Shown: one piece after another, positions 53,936 through 64,000 of the stretch
Position numbering within the stretch: the stretch's first letter is position 1
Layout: each line of letters opens with the position of its first letter
Source of the DNA: Rutidosis leptorrhynchoides
Lineage: Eukaryota; Streptophyta; Magnoliopsida; Asterales; Asteraceae
DNA: 64,000 bases
Assembly (NCBI RefSeq): GCF_046630445.1
Contig: NC_092340.1
Location: forward strand, 18,764,001-18,828,000
Direction of reading: 5' to 3'
The notes under the pieces: model-generated
Told to the model about the DNA's origin: nothing
The model's input: only the letters and a program-made list of their open reading frames with translations
The model's database searches: none
Program-made: the position numbers and the translations under genes

Positions 53936-55872
53936 TGAAACACCCTGCTCTTTTTTTTTTTTTTTTAAATCACAGCGGAAGTCTTGATTTACATAAATAC
54001 CCTTAGTTAATTACGAACATGATTATCACAAATCATTAGCTAGTTACTTATTACAAACAACCGGTGTTACGTTAAACAACTAGTTACATATTTATAAAAG
54101 TTAAGACATCAGAGTTCGTCTTGTCAAACATATCGTCAACCCAACTCCCGTCCCTACCAGCACTAAGATCGAAAACCTGCAAGGGAGGAGGTGAGGGGGG
54201 TTAGCACGAGGCTAAGTGAATAGAATCATCTAACAGATCTAGCATACAGTACCAACTTGTACAACTACAGCAACTACAACAATCCATAACAGGCAACTGA
54301 CAACTAATAACTAGCAACTATCAACTGGCAACAATCAACTAACAACTATGCTCCAACTAGAGACTCGGCGGCTTGTACGAGCACACGACCACTAGCTGAT
54401 CAGTCTAGCGTCTACCGAAAGTCCTTACTACTGAATCCCCAGTATAGTAAATCCACACGCAGGTGATGCGTCATTCAGCACTATACTCAACAAACAGTAG
54501 CCAACTGGACCCAACCACAACAAGGTTGACCTCTCTGAGCTGAACCTAACAACAATAGGTTCCAACAGGCAACTACAACTTGTGCACACAACTGTTAAGC
54601 AACTACCACTACGAACAACTGTTCCTACGACTAGCATGGCAACTCTACGATGATCATTATTACAACATATCTACTAAGCATAGCAACTATAACAGTATAA
54701 CATAGTAGCACAACTTGCTACTCTATACTACACCCGGAGATAATCCCACTCACCGATTACCAGCAAATGAGAAGGTGTTCAGCTATCTAATCACTGAACC
54801 TTCTCTGTCTCCTTTTCTCCTGAGAAATACATATACACGAGTTAGTTTATGTCCATAAACACTAAATAACACAAATATAGAAATTTTGTCAGAAAATCTG
54901 TCCGCAAAAATTTTTCTCCTTAACACTTGTGCACTTTTGAAATTTACATCAAAATCTCAAAATACAAACGGACAGCATAACGGATAGAAATCAACACTTA
55001 GTAAAAATTTCACTGTCTAAGACCATCGGTCGATCGTCAGAGACTATCGGCCGATCGTCACTACTCCATCGGCCGGTGGACTACACCATCGGTCGATCGT
55101 TAAATTTTCAACCGTTCGTCGAAGGACTTCCACCATCGGTCGATCGTCTAGTCCGTCGACCGATCGTCTCACTCCATCGGTCGATGGTCAGAGACCATCG
55201 ACCGAGGGTAGTTCATCTGCAGAAGCTGAAGCCAAAGTGACGGGTTTCACCCAAATTCATCCAATTCTTGCTCTAGAGCTCGATTTTTACCTCAAAACTG
55301 ATCAAATCTAAGACACTATACATCAAGAAACATAAACCCACAAGATTTGGACTCAACCAACATCAAATTCAACTCTTTTGACCCAAATTACCCACTTTGT
55401 AAAAACTATCACAAAACCCAATTTTCTTGAAGATTAAATCATGAAAACTTGTGATTCTTACCTTGATAGAATCAGTAGATCATAAGGAACACGAAAATGT
55501 AAATGATTTGAGCTCAAGAACAAAGATTAGAAATTAGGGTTTGGTAGGATGGAGAGGTGAGTGAACGGGTGGGTTTGGGGAATTTTCTAGAAAATGGAAG
55601 AATCACCCTCCCACCAAACACTTATGAGTCTTAAAACTCATACATCACAACACACGGGTATTTATCAGTTATCTGATATCTTTCGTACATCATTTGGCAA
55701 CCCAAACGAAGTCCAAATTCAACAAACGAACCTGTTTTGTGACCCTTGTCACAAACTGGTCTCAACTAAATAACCAAATAATTATAAACATATAATTATT
55801 AAAATCACTAATTACACCATACCCTAAGGGTACAATGGTCATTTCATCTAGGTCCAAAACGCGGGTGTTACA
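53936..55872 (-). repeat. 5' LTR of the gag-only element
   Basis: Nearly identical to 49228-51162. By eye the differences are ATCC/ACCC near the start, GATTC/GATTT, ATAACC/ATCACC, TTCTG/TTTTG and GGCCC/GGTCC, plus two T in a homopolymer. Confidence 0.95.
55023..55208. repeat. nine ~15-bp palindrome-like repeats in the gag-only LTR (right copy)
   Basis: Identical to the array at 50313-50498. On the - strand it lies roughly 665-850 bp into the 5' LTR. I saw no TATA box directly beside it. Confidence 0.85.
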
Positions 55873-55877
55873 CTAAC

Positions 55878-58800
55878 TCCCAGAATGAAACAGCTAAAGC
55901 CATTACCACAAGAAGTGGTATTACACTTAAACCACCTGAAATACCTGTAATTTCTAATGAAGATATTCCTACTCCACAAGAACCACAACCTGATCAAGAT
56001 AAGGAAAAAGAACCGGTAGTTGAAAAAGTTAATGAAGATAACACAGTTAAGGCAAAACCTTATGTTAAACCATACCAACCACCACTTCCTTACCCGAGTA
56101 AAATGAGAAAGGAGAGACTTGAAGCCGAGCAATCCAAATTCTTGGATATGTTTAAACAGATAAATGTAAATCTTTCTTTCATTGATGTGATTTCAGGAAT
56201 ACCTAGATATGCTAAATTTCTGAAAGATCTAATCTCAAATAGAAAGAAAATGGAAGAACTCTCGGCTGTTACTATGAATGCTAATTGTTCAGCAGTGCTG
56301 TTGAATAAGATACCAGAAAAACTATCTGATCCAGGAAGTTTCACAATTCCATGTTTTCTGGGTAGTCTTAGTTCAATAGAAGCATTGGCAGACTTAGGTG
56401 CTAGTATAAATTTAATGCCGTATTCACTATACACTAAACTAGACCTTGGAGAATTGAAACCAACAAGAATAAGCATACAACTTGCCGATAGATCAGTAAA
56501 ATATCCTAGAGGGATAATGGAGAACATGCTAGTTAAGGTTGGTACTTTAGTATTTCCAGTAGATTTTGGTGTTCTGGACATGGAAGAAGATTCTCAAGTT
56601 CCTCTCATATTAGGAAGACCATTTTTAAACACGGCTAAAGCAATGATAGACGTGTTTGGTAAGAAACTAACCCTAAGTATAGAGGACAAAAGTGTTACCT
56701 TTTCAGTTGATAGAGCAATGCAACAACCGCAATCTGCAGATGATACATGTTATTATATTCAAACTATAGAATCACATGCAGAATTGTTAGAAGAATTTCC
56801 AGAATTACAAGGAACAGGAGAATGTTCTTTAGGAGAAGGAACTGAACCAATTGATGAAACTAAAATGTTAGCTACACTTATGGCTAATGGATATGAACCA
56901 ACAACAGAAGAAATTCAAATGCTAAAAGAAGAAGACAGATATCGATATAAATCATCGATAGAAGAACCACCGAAATTAGAATTAAAGCCACTTCCAAACC
57001 ATTTGGAATACGCTTATTTACATGGTGAATCTGAATTACCTGTAATAATATCGTCTTCTCTTACTAAAAATGAATAATCTCAACTCATTTCTGTGCTAAA
57101 AGCTCATAAACCAGCTATTGCATGGAAGATTCATGATATTAAAGGAATAAGTCCTTCGTATTGCACACATAAAATCCTTATGGAAGAAGGTCATAAAACG
57201 TATGTGCAACGCCAACGAAGACTAAATCCTAATATGCAAGATGTTGTTAAGAAAGAAATTATTAAACTGTTAGATGCAGGTTTAATTTATCCAATTTCTG
57301 ATAGTCCATGGGTAAGCCCAGTTCAATGCGTGCCTAAGAAGGGTGGCATGACTGTCATTACAAATGATAAAAATGAGCTTATTCCTACTAGGACTGTAAC
57401 AGGATGGTGTGTATGTATTGATTATATAAAATTAAATGACGCCACCAGAAAAGATCACTTTCTCTTACCTTTCATTGATCAAATGTTGGAAAGATTAGCC
57501 GGAAATAGTTACTATTATTTTCTTGATGGTTTTTCTGAATATTTTCAAATTTCAATAGCACCCGAAGACCAAGAGAAAACCACATTCACGTGCTCTTATG
57601 GTACTTTTGCTTACAAACGCATGCCATTTGGACTTTGCAACACCCTGCAACCTTTCAAAGGTGCATGATGTCGATTTTTCATGACATGATAGAAGAATGC
57701 ATGGAAGTTTTCATGGATGACTTTTCAGTCTTCGGTGATACATTTGAATCATGTCTAGTTAATCTTGAACGAATGCTTATTAGATGCGAACAATCAAATC
57801 TAGTTCTAAATTGGGAGAAATGCCATTTCATGGTTAAAGAAGGCATCGTTCTTGGACATAAAATTTCAAAGGAAGGAATTGAAGTGGATAGAGCTAAAGT
57901 AGATGTAATTGCTAAACTTCCACATCCCACCAATGTTAGAGGAGTTAGGAGTTTTCTAGGGCATGCCGGTTTTTACCGACGTTTCATAAAAGATTTTTCT
58001 AAAATTGCCACTCCTATGAATAAACTCCTAGAAAAGGATGCTCCATTCATCTTTTCAGATGAATGTATCAAATCTTTTAATATTCTTAAAGAAAAACTCA
58101 CTAATGCGCCGATTATGATAACTCCAAATTGGAATCTACCATTTGAACTAATGTGCGATGCAAGTGATTTTGCAATGGGAGCCGTTTTAGGACAAAGGAT
58201 TGAAAAACGATTTCAACCTATATATTATGCTAGTAAGACGTTACAAGGAGCACAAACAAATTACACAACTACTAAAAAAGAACTCCTTGCTATTGTCTTT
58301 GCATTTGACAAATTTCGTTCATATCTCGTTCTAGCTAAAACGGTGGTCTATACCGACCATTCTGCTCTTAGATACCTATTTTCGAAACAAAATGCCAAAC
58401 CAAGATTAATCCGTTGGATCTTACTCTTACAAGAGTTTGATATTGAAATCCGAGACAAAAAGGGAGTAGAAAATCTCGCCGTTGATCATCTTTCTCGTCT
58501 TGAAAATCCCGAATTAGAAGTTCTAAATGAATCGGCCATACAAGACAACTTTCCTGATGAATATCTATTGAAGATAGATTATAATGAAATTCCATGGTTT
58601 GCAGACTATGCAAACTATTTAGTATGTGGATTCCTTGAAAAAGGATTGTCGTACCAAAAACGAAAGAAATTCTTTAGTGATATAAAACACTATTTCTGGG
58701 AAGATCCACATTTGTTTAAAAGTTGTCCAGATGGAATAATACGCCGATGTGTATTCGGGGAGGAAGCTAGTAAAATCTTAAACCATTGTCACACATGACC

Positions 58801-59884
58801 AACAGGAGGGCATTATGGGCCTCAACTCACAGCAAGAAAAGTTTATGATGCTGGATTCTATTGGCCTACAATTTACAAAGACGCACACCTTCTTTGCAAA
58901 TCCTGTTATGCTTGTCAAAGGGCCGGAAAAATAAGTCAACGTGATAAAATGCCACAAAATGTCATTCAAGTATGTGAAGTATTTGACATTTGGGGTATTG
59001 ACTTTATGGGTCCATTTCCAAAATCTCATAATAATCTCTACATTCTCGTAGCCATTGATTATGTATCTAAATGGGCGGAAGCACAAGCTCTCCCAACTAA
59101 CGATGCACGAGTTGTAGTCAACTTTTTAAAACGTCTTTTTGCAAGGTTCGGAACACCGAAAGCTTTAATAAGTGATCGGGGAACTCATTTCTGTAATAAT
59201 CAACGTGAGAAAGTTCTTAAAAGATATAGAGTAACTCATAAAATCTCCACCGCATATCATCCACAGACAAGTGGACAAGTTGAAAATACCAACCGAGCTT
59301 TAAAACGTATTCTAGAGAAAACCGTAGGATCAAATCCGAAGGAATGGTTCATTAAATTGGAGGATGCACTCTGGGCTTTTAGAACAGCCTACAAAACTCC
59401 AATTGGAACCACACCTTTTAAACTAGTTTATGAAAAAGCATGTCATCTTCCAGTAGAAATTGAACACAAAGCATTTTGGGCTTTGAAGACATGTAATCTT
59501 GATTTACATGAAGCCGGACGTCTACGATTAAGTCAATTAAACGAATTAGAAGAATTAAGACATGAAGCATACGAAAATTCGTTGATCTATAAAGAAAGAA
59601 CGAAGAAATGACATGATAAAAGAATCAGAAGTTCAAAAGAATTTAAAGAAGGAGACAAAGTTCTTCTTTTCAATTCACGATTCAAGCTATTTCCTGAAAA
59701 ATTGAAATCAAGATGGTCTGGACCATTCATAGTTAAAAGAGTTTTTCCATACGGAACAGTAGAATTGATAAATTCAAATGGGATTGAATTTAAGGTTAAT
59801 GGTCACAGAGTTAAACATTACATAGATAGTCCGATGGAAGTCGACAACGAAGTTAATCACAATTTCAACACCACAGCTAACTAA
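55878..59884 (+). pseudogene. pol: Athila-2 pol (protease, RT, RNase H, integrase), degraded
   Basis: It continues the gag frame after the CTAAC duplication. Protease DLGAS and the ILGRPF motif are normal here. A stop lies at 57075-57077. The RT core then has CVCIDYIKLND and DGFSEYFQI where Athila-1 has R, R and G. One C is lost near 57645, shifting the frame just before the FMDDFS motif. RNase H follows in the new frame; stops are at 58796-58798 (in the integrase zinc finger) and 59609-59611. The integrase keeps IDFMGP, SDRGTHF and QVENTNR. It ends at the TAA beside AAGTGTGGG. No complete enzyme can be made. Confidence 0.92.
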
Positions 59885-60058
59885 GTGTGGGGAGAATCAA
59901 GTCTTTAAAGGATAATATGTATTTCTGTTACAGTTAGATTTTCTGTTTTCGTGTAGTTCTTGAAAATGGAACCCGAATGGTCTTTCTCTAGCAGACCCTA
60001 AAGAACTAGTCTTCTCCCCCCATTCTGAATTTTTATTTTTTTTTTAGGTTTTTACGAG

Positions 60059-60476
60059 ATGAAGACTTCCTATGAATTAAACCATGGTCTAATGCTAGAC
60101 GCTTTAATCACTAAACGTAATAATGACACACTTCCGAGTGAACTGGTATCAGTAATCAGAGAAAAATTGGACGGAGTAAGAAAAGAATCCAGATGCGAAA
60201 ATAATAAGTTACAATTTGGTAAAGGAAAATCAAAATCCGCAGCAAAAAGAAGAGCACGATACCTTGAAAGATGTCACAAATGCGGAAAATGGTCACACGA
60301 AGGTAAATGTTCAAATAATCAAACCTATTCAAACACCGAATTTGTTACTTTATGCAGAGACGGACCGTTCATATGTTTAGAAGAAAAAAACGTTGAATGC
60401 TCGAGGTTACACCTATGTAGCCATGGAAAACCAATTAGTCCGACTATCTTATGAGTGGGCTAGAGCATATCATTAA
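60059..60476 (+). pseudogene. Athila-2 accessory ORF, frameshifted
   Basis: Clear homologue of 7686-8102, including the basic GKGKSKSAAKRRAR region and CHKCGKWSHEGKC. An extra A in an A-run near 60388 shifts the last ~30 codons; the original frame would end at the TAA at 60474-60476. The splice-like acceptor before it (60047) and donor after it (ACAG/GTAAGT, 60489-60498) are intact. Confidence 0.7.
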
Positions 60477-60492
60477 GAAATCTTTCTCACAG

Positions 60493-61515
60493 GTAAGTAT
60501 GTACAGTTTTCATTTTTATTTTTATTTTTAACCTTTTGATAATAAACGCTAATTTATTCACTATAAAGTATTAAATTGGTATTCGATAAAATTACGTCTT
60601 GCGACCGAAATTATTGATATCATACAAAAATTTATTACATCACTGCGAAATTTAACGTTTATTCTTAAGGTATAAATATCTTTAATCAATCAACCAAAAA
60701 TATTTCAAAAATTCGTCATGAGTTAAATTAGGTCATGGTACCGAAATTACTTTACCGAAAAGAGGGGCGTATATTTTTGATAATATTTGATTGATTAAAG
60801 TGGGATAAAAGACCAAAAAGATTTTTAATTTTATTTTTACTTTGTTTTTAAAATTAATATTAAAATAATATTGTAAACCTTTTAAATTAATATATATTTA
60901 AAATTGTAAATATTTGAAAAATTAATATTTTTAATATAAATGTATGAAAACAAAAATATAATATAAGTTTGGTGTGAATTTTTAATTTAAGTTTGGTGTG
61001 ATTATAAAAACAAAAATTTACTTTATTTCGCTAAGTTAAAAATATGATTTTTAAAATTCGTTGTAAGTTGAAGACTAGGTCGTTGAACCAAAATTGCTTT
61101 ACCCGAGGGAGGGACGAGAACTTTTATTATCATTATTTTTAATCTTATTGAATTAAAGTATGCCAAAAACATTAAAAAACTCAAAAATCTTTGCTTTTAA
61201 AACCGCGCTTTGAATTGACAAATTTTAAAATTTTGTCGAGGGACGGACTAGGACATCGATCCGAAACGCCCTCATCCTAAAAAGAAACAAAATTTTAATT
61301 AATTTTATGTTTTATAAAGTTATAACCTTTTTACATTTAAAAAAAAAAAAACCACCGCGACTCGCGGAGGTCAAAAAAACCCAGATAAAAATATAACTGG
61401 TCGAACAGACCAGTTTCTTCACCACCATACCCATTTTTCACGAAAAACCCACGAAAAAATTGCCCAAATTCGCAATTTTTCACCATAAATCGTCAAATTT
61501 GTTGCTAAAATCACA
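60493..61515 (+). other. Athila-2 spacer between accessory ORF and ORF3
   Basis: It keeps the dispersed CCGAAATT units (about 60595, 60725, 61070 and 61245) in the order seen in Athila-1, two AAGTTTGGTGTGA words (60964 and 60989), and one CG-rich palindrome (61351-61371: ACCACCGCGA / TCGCGGAGGT, one A-A mismatch, around a C). Confidence 0.6.
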
Positions 61516-63438
61516 ATGAGGAGACTATTATCAAGGAATTACTCAAGGAAATCGGTAAATTTCTACACCTAAACACCATTTAATCCGAATTTTAGTGTTC
61601 TTGAACAATTTCATACATAATTCGATTTTGATGCTTTCTAGTGTAATAATGCTTAAATTGTTTGTATATTATGCTTGTATAACCTAGATTGATGCTATTT
61701 AACATGATTAGAAGCTTTGAACTTCAATTTTTGAGTAATCTAGGGTTTGTGTTCTTGAGCAAAATTAGGGCTTTTTGATATAAACAGGTTATGGCCGAAT
61801 TTTGTTGTTAGTTTATGCTAAATTGAGTAGTGTAACACGTTTAGGTTGCTAAATGATCAAAACTTTGATCCTAAACATGATTTATGAAGATTAAAGTGGA
61901 CTTTTTGAACCAAAATTGCATAAACTTGATTTAATTGATATGAATGCCATGAGGAACTTGTTTAATTGTTATAATGATTATTTTTGACATGTTTTAGAAG
62001 TTAAATGTGAAGAAACTTTGTATACATTTTTGTAAAAGTATATTTGTAAAAATGTAGAATTGTTAATATTTTGAAAATGTGTATAGAGTTTAATATGGAT
62101 TAAACATGTCATTGTAATTGTTTAGATTTATGATTTTGCTAAAACTAATGCATATTTGGATGCACAAAAATTGTGTTTGATATATTTTGCAGACTAAAAG
62201 GGGTGAATCTTCATCCCAGACTCGCAATGCTCCTCCGGAAGATGCAGATCAACAGGAAATTAATAACCAATATCGACAAGATATGCCGCACCCAATTGTT
62301 TCATATTCAAGCATTCATGAGGCAGATTTACATCCGAATTTGAGATTTGATAGATATTGGATAGACTATCCAAAATATCAAAAAACCTGCACAACCTTGT
62401 GTCTAATAATGTTGAGGTACCCAGAGTTATAGATTGGGCACCATTAGAGGTAGTGGAATTGGCCGAGCCAATCAGGAAATTACTTACTCAAAGGTATGGT
62501 AATTCTACTTTTAGTGATTGGGTACATTTATTCAACATGCGTAGACCTGTGTATAGAGAATGGTGTATAGAGTTATTATGTACTATTGAAATAAATGATC
62601 GGGTAGATACTTTAACCGATCGCAGTTTTATTAGATTTTTATTAGGAGGGGAGATGCGCCATATGTCCTTACTAGACATGGCTCGGGCTTTAGGTATATA
62701 TAAGCCCGAGGAGCTAGCATCTTATGATTGCCAGAGGTTAATAGTTTATGGTAGGAGGGTGGATGAGAATTTTGATACAAATGACGTATGGAGTAGGATG
62801 ACTAGCCATCACCGATTCCAGGGGGGATTATACTCTTATCTTGATATTGATTGAGCTGAATTAAGAGTAATCCATAGGTTTTTAGCCAATTCGATTACAC
62901 AACGAGGTAAGAATAAGGAAAAGGTAAATGAACATGATTTGTTTTACCACATGTGTATTCGAGACCCACATAGCGCTGTAAGTATACCTTTTTGTGTGAG
63001 TTATTATTTATTGACTATGGTTAGGGGTATGAGGCGTGGTAGCATAATAGGAGGTGGTATATTTATTACTTTAATTGCTGAAAATCTCGGTGTGGATAGA
63101 AGTAGGGGGGGAATTATTAATGGCATAACCAGAACCCCGCGATAGAATAGATTTGCGTGTTTATCATGGTGCTAAGGTTTTAAAGAAACGAAACAACGCG
63201 GCAGCACGTTATGATGGCAGGCATCCACAGGTTGAGAGAGATCAACAGCAAGGTCAACTGGGAGGGGGTAATCCAATGACGGAAATGCAAATTTTTATGG
63301 CTCGACACGAGTATGAAATGGCTAGACAAAAAGCATTTCAAGATTGGCAGTATCATCAAAGCCAAATCATAAGTCATTGTACACACGTAGGTAGAGACTA
63401 CATTCCTACCGTTATGCCCGAATTTGCTCCTTGGACTA
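61516..63438 (+). pseudogene. Athila-2 ORF3, spliced, disrupted and cut by an LTR
   Basis: Exon 1 is 61516-61554 (MRRLLSRNYSRKS), the intron 61555-62192 (GTAAAT...TTTTGCAG), and exon 2 starts at 62193, in phase as in Athila-1. In exon 2 a frameshift lies near 62385, a TGA at 62852-62854 (AGA in Athila-1) and a further shift near 63115. The reading ends at 63438 where the antisense LTR begins, removing the C-terminal Tyr/Pro-rich tail. Confidence 0.8.
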
Positions 63439-64000
63439 TGATGTTATGCGAGGTGTATACAAAATAGTTTATATTTTACTAGGAAAAACTATTAAATACG
63501 ATACAATTTTACACAAGATATTTATTTATTTATAGAATGGATATACTTAAACCTTGCTACAACACTTATAGGCAGTGTACCTAATCGTACAGTAGTGTAG
63601 TTTTTAGTAAGTCCGGTTCGTTCCACAGGGAAATCTTTAAACAAAGCTCAACGCTATATTAGTTTACTTTTATTAAAAATACAAATATATATATAAGTAA
63701 TATTATTATTATAAAGGGGGGTTTTTACCGTTTAATGACCGGTTTGTCGATTTTAAGACTTTAGTCGCAGTTAAAACCTAATGTAAAATATAAAATAAAT
63801 ACAAGACTTAAATTAAAGCGTAAAGTAAATAACGATAATGAAATTGCGAATAATAAAAGTGCGATAAAATAAACTTACGATAATTAAAAAGTACGATAAT
63901 TAAAAGTGCGATTAAATAACAATAAATAAAAGTGCGATAATTAGAAGTGCAATTAAATATAAAATAAAGGAAATTAAATATGAAATAAAAGAATTATGCT
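63439..64000 (-). mobile_element. antisense Athila LTR (start of a third Athila element or a solo LTR)
   Basis: TGATGTTATGCGAGG at 63439 is the reverse complement of the LTR end CGCATAACATCA of Athila-2, and the following 560 bp are the reverse complement of the Athila U5/R region (compare 1-501). Because the LTR's 3' end comes first, this is either the 3' LTR of a full element on the - strand or a solo LTR; the window ends before this is decided. The five bases before it are GACTA. Confidence 0.92.

Larger units (their letters stand above)
49223..55877 (-). mobile_element. non-autonomous gag-only LTR retrotransposon (TR-GAG type)
   Basis: CTAAC is duplicated at 49223-49227 and 55873-55877; the element itself is 49228-55872. 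The LTRs are 49228-51162 (3' LTR) and 53936-55872 (5' LTR) and differ by five substitutions and a two-base length difference in a poly-T run, so the insertion is very young. The interior is only ~2.8 kb with one intact gag and no protease, reverse transcriptase or integrase. It would need enzymes from a related Tekay-like element, whose LTR ends (TGTAACACCCGCG) and primer site it shares. Confidence 0.92.
44079..63438 (+). mobile_element. second Athila element (Athila-2), interrupted twice
   Basis: It is inserted in the Tekay 3' LTR. The order is as in Athila-1: LTR, primer site, leader, gag, pol, accessory ORF, ORF3. A gag-only element (49228-55872) splits gag from pol, and an antisense Athila LTR cuts ORF3 at 63438, so its own 3' part lies outside the window. 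It has more stops and frameshifts than Athila-1. Confidence 0.92.

Overview
This looks like plant nuclear DNA from a eudicot. An Asteraceae source is my guess from the style of the repeats, not something the sequence proves. It is AT-rich and about 85-90% transposon-derived. I recognise one intact host gene, an intron-less dolichyl-diphosphate phosphatase at 21281-21952.

Layout. (1) 1-15380: an Athila-type Ty3/gypsy element on the + strand, missing only the first part of its 5' LTR. It carries gag-pol in one frame (three nonsense codons in gag, pol open), a small CCHC-like accessory ORF, and a downstream ORF3 whose first exon is joined by a ~635-bp intron. (2) 15491-16265: a 10-bp minisatellite. 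(3) 16.3-29 kb: host intergenic DNA crowded with DNA transposons: a hairpin MITE, two Stowaway-like MITEs, two copies of one hAT-like MITE, a SINE, a foldback MITE set in (TA)n, and three Helitron-like ends. A ~2.9-kb unit with long terminal inverted repeats (18136-21072) encloses four consecutive exons (67, 93, 186 and 81 bp) of an omega-3 fatty-acid desaturase gene, a Pack-MULE-like arrangement. (4) 29.1-34.7 kb: a decayed Ty1/copia element; a TIR element sits in its 5' LTR region, and a Tekay-like solo LTR (TSD TTTAG) sits in that TIR element. (5) 34681-44078 and beyond: a Tekay/Del-type chromovirus that landed in the copia remnant, badly mutated. (6) 44079-63438: a second Athila element inserted in the 3' LTR of the Tekay element. 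It contains a very young gag-only LTR element (49228-55872, TSD CTAAC) on the - strand, and its ORF3 is cut by an antisense Athila LTR (63439 to the window end).

The 29-64 kb interval is therefore a stack of insertions whose order can be read from the junctions: copia, then Tekay, then Athila-2, then the gag-only element and the antisense Athila. LTR divergence counted by eye agrees: about 25-30 differences in 1.14 kb for Tekay, 4 in 501 bp for Athila-1, and 5 in 1.94 kb for the gag-only element.

The least expected signals are regulatory. Both Athila copies carry pairs of short CG-rich palindromes (arms around a core like CCGCGACTCGCGG) at three places: just upstream of the LTR TATA box, in the 5' leader, and upstream of the spliced ORF3. 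The flanking arm bases differ between sites but stay complementary. The unrelated solo LTR has a different palindrome pair at the same distance from its TATA box. The accessory ORF is bracketed by conserved splice-like sites, and ORF3 has a conserved in-phase intron, so a multiply spliced or internally initiated Athila subgenomic RNA is plausible.
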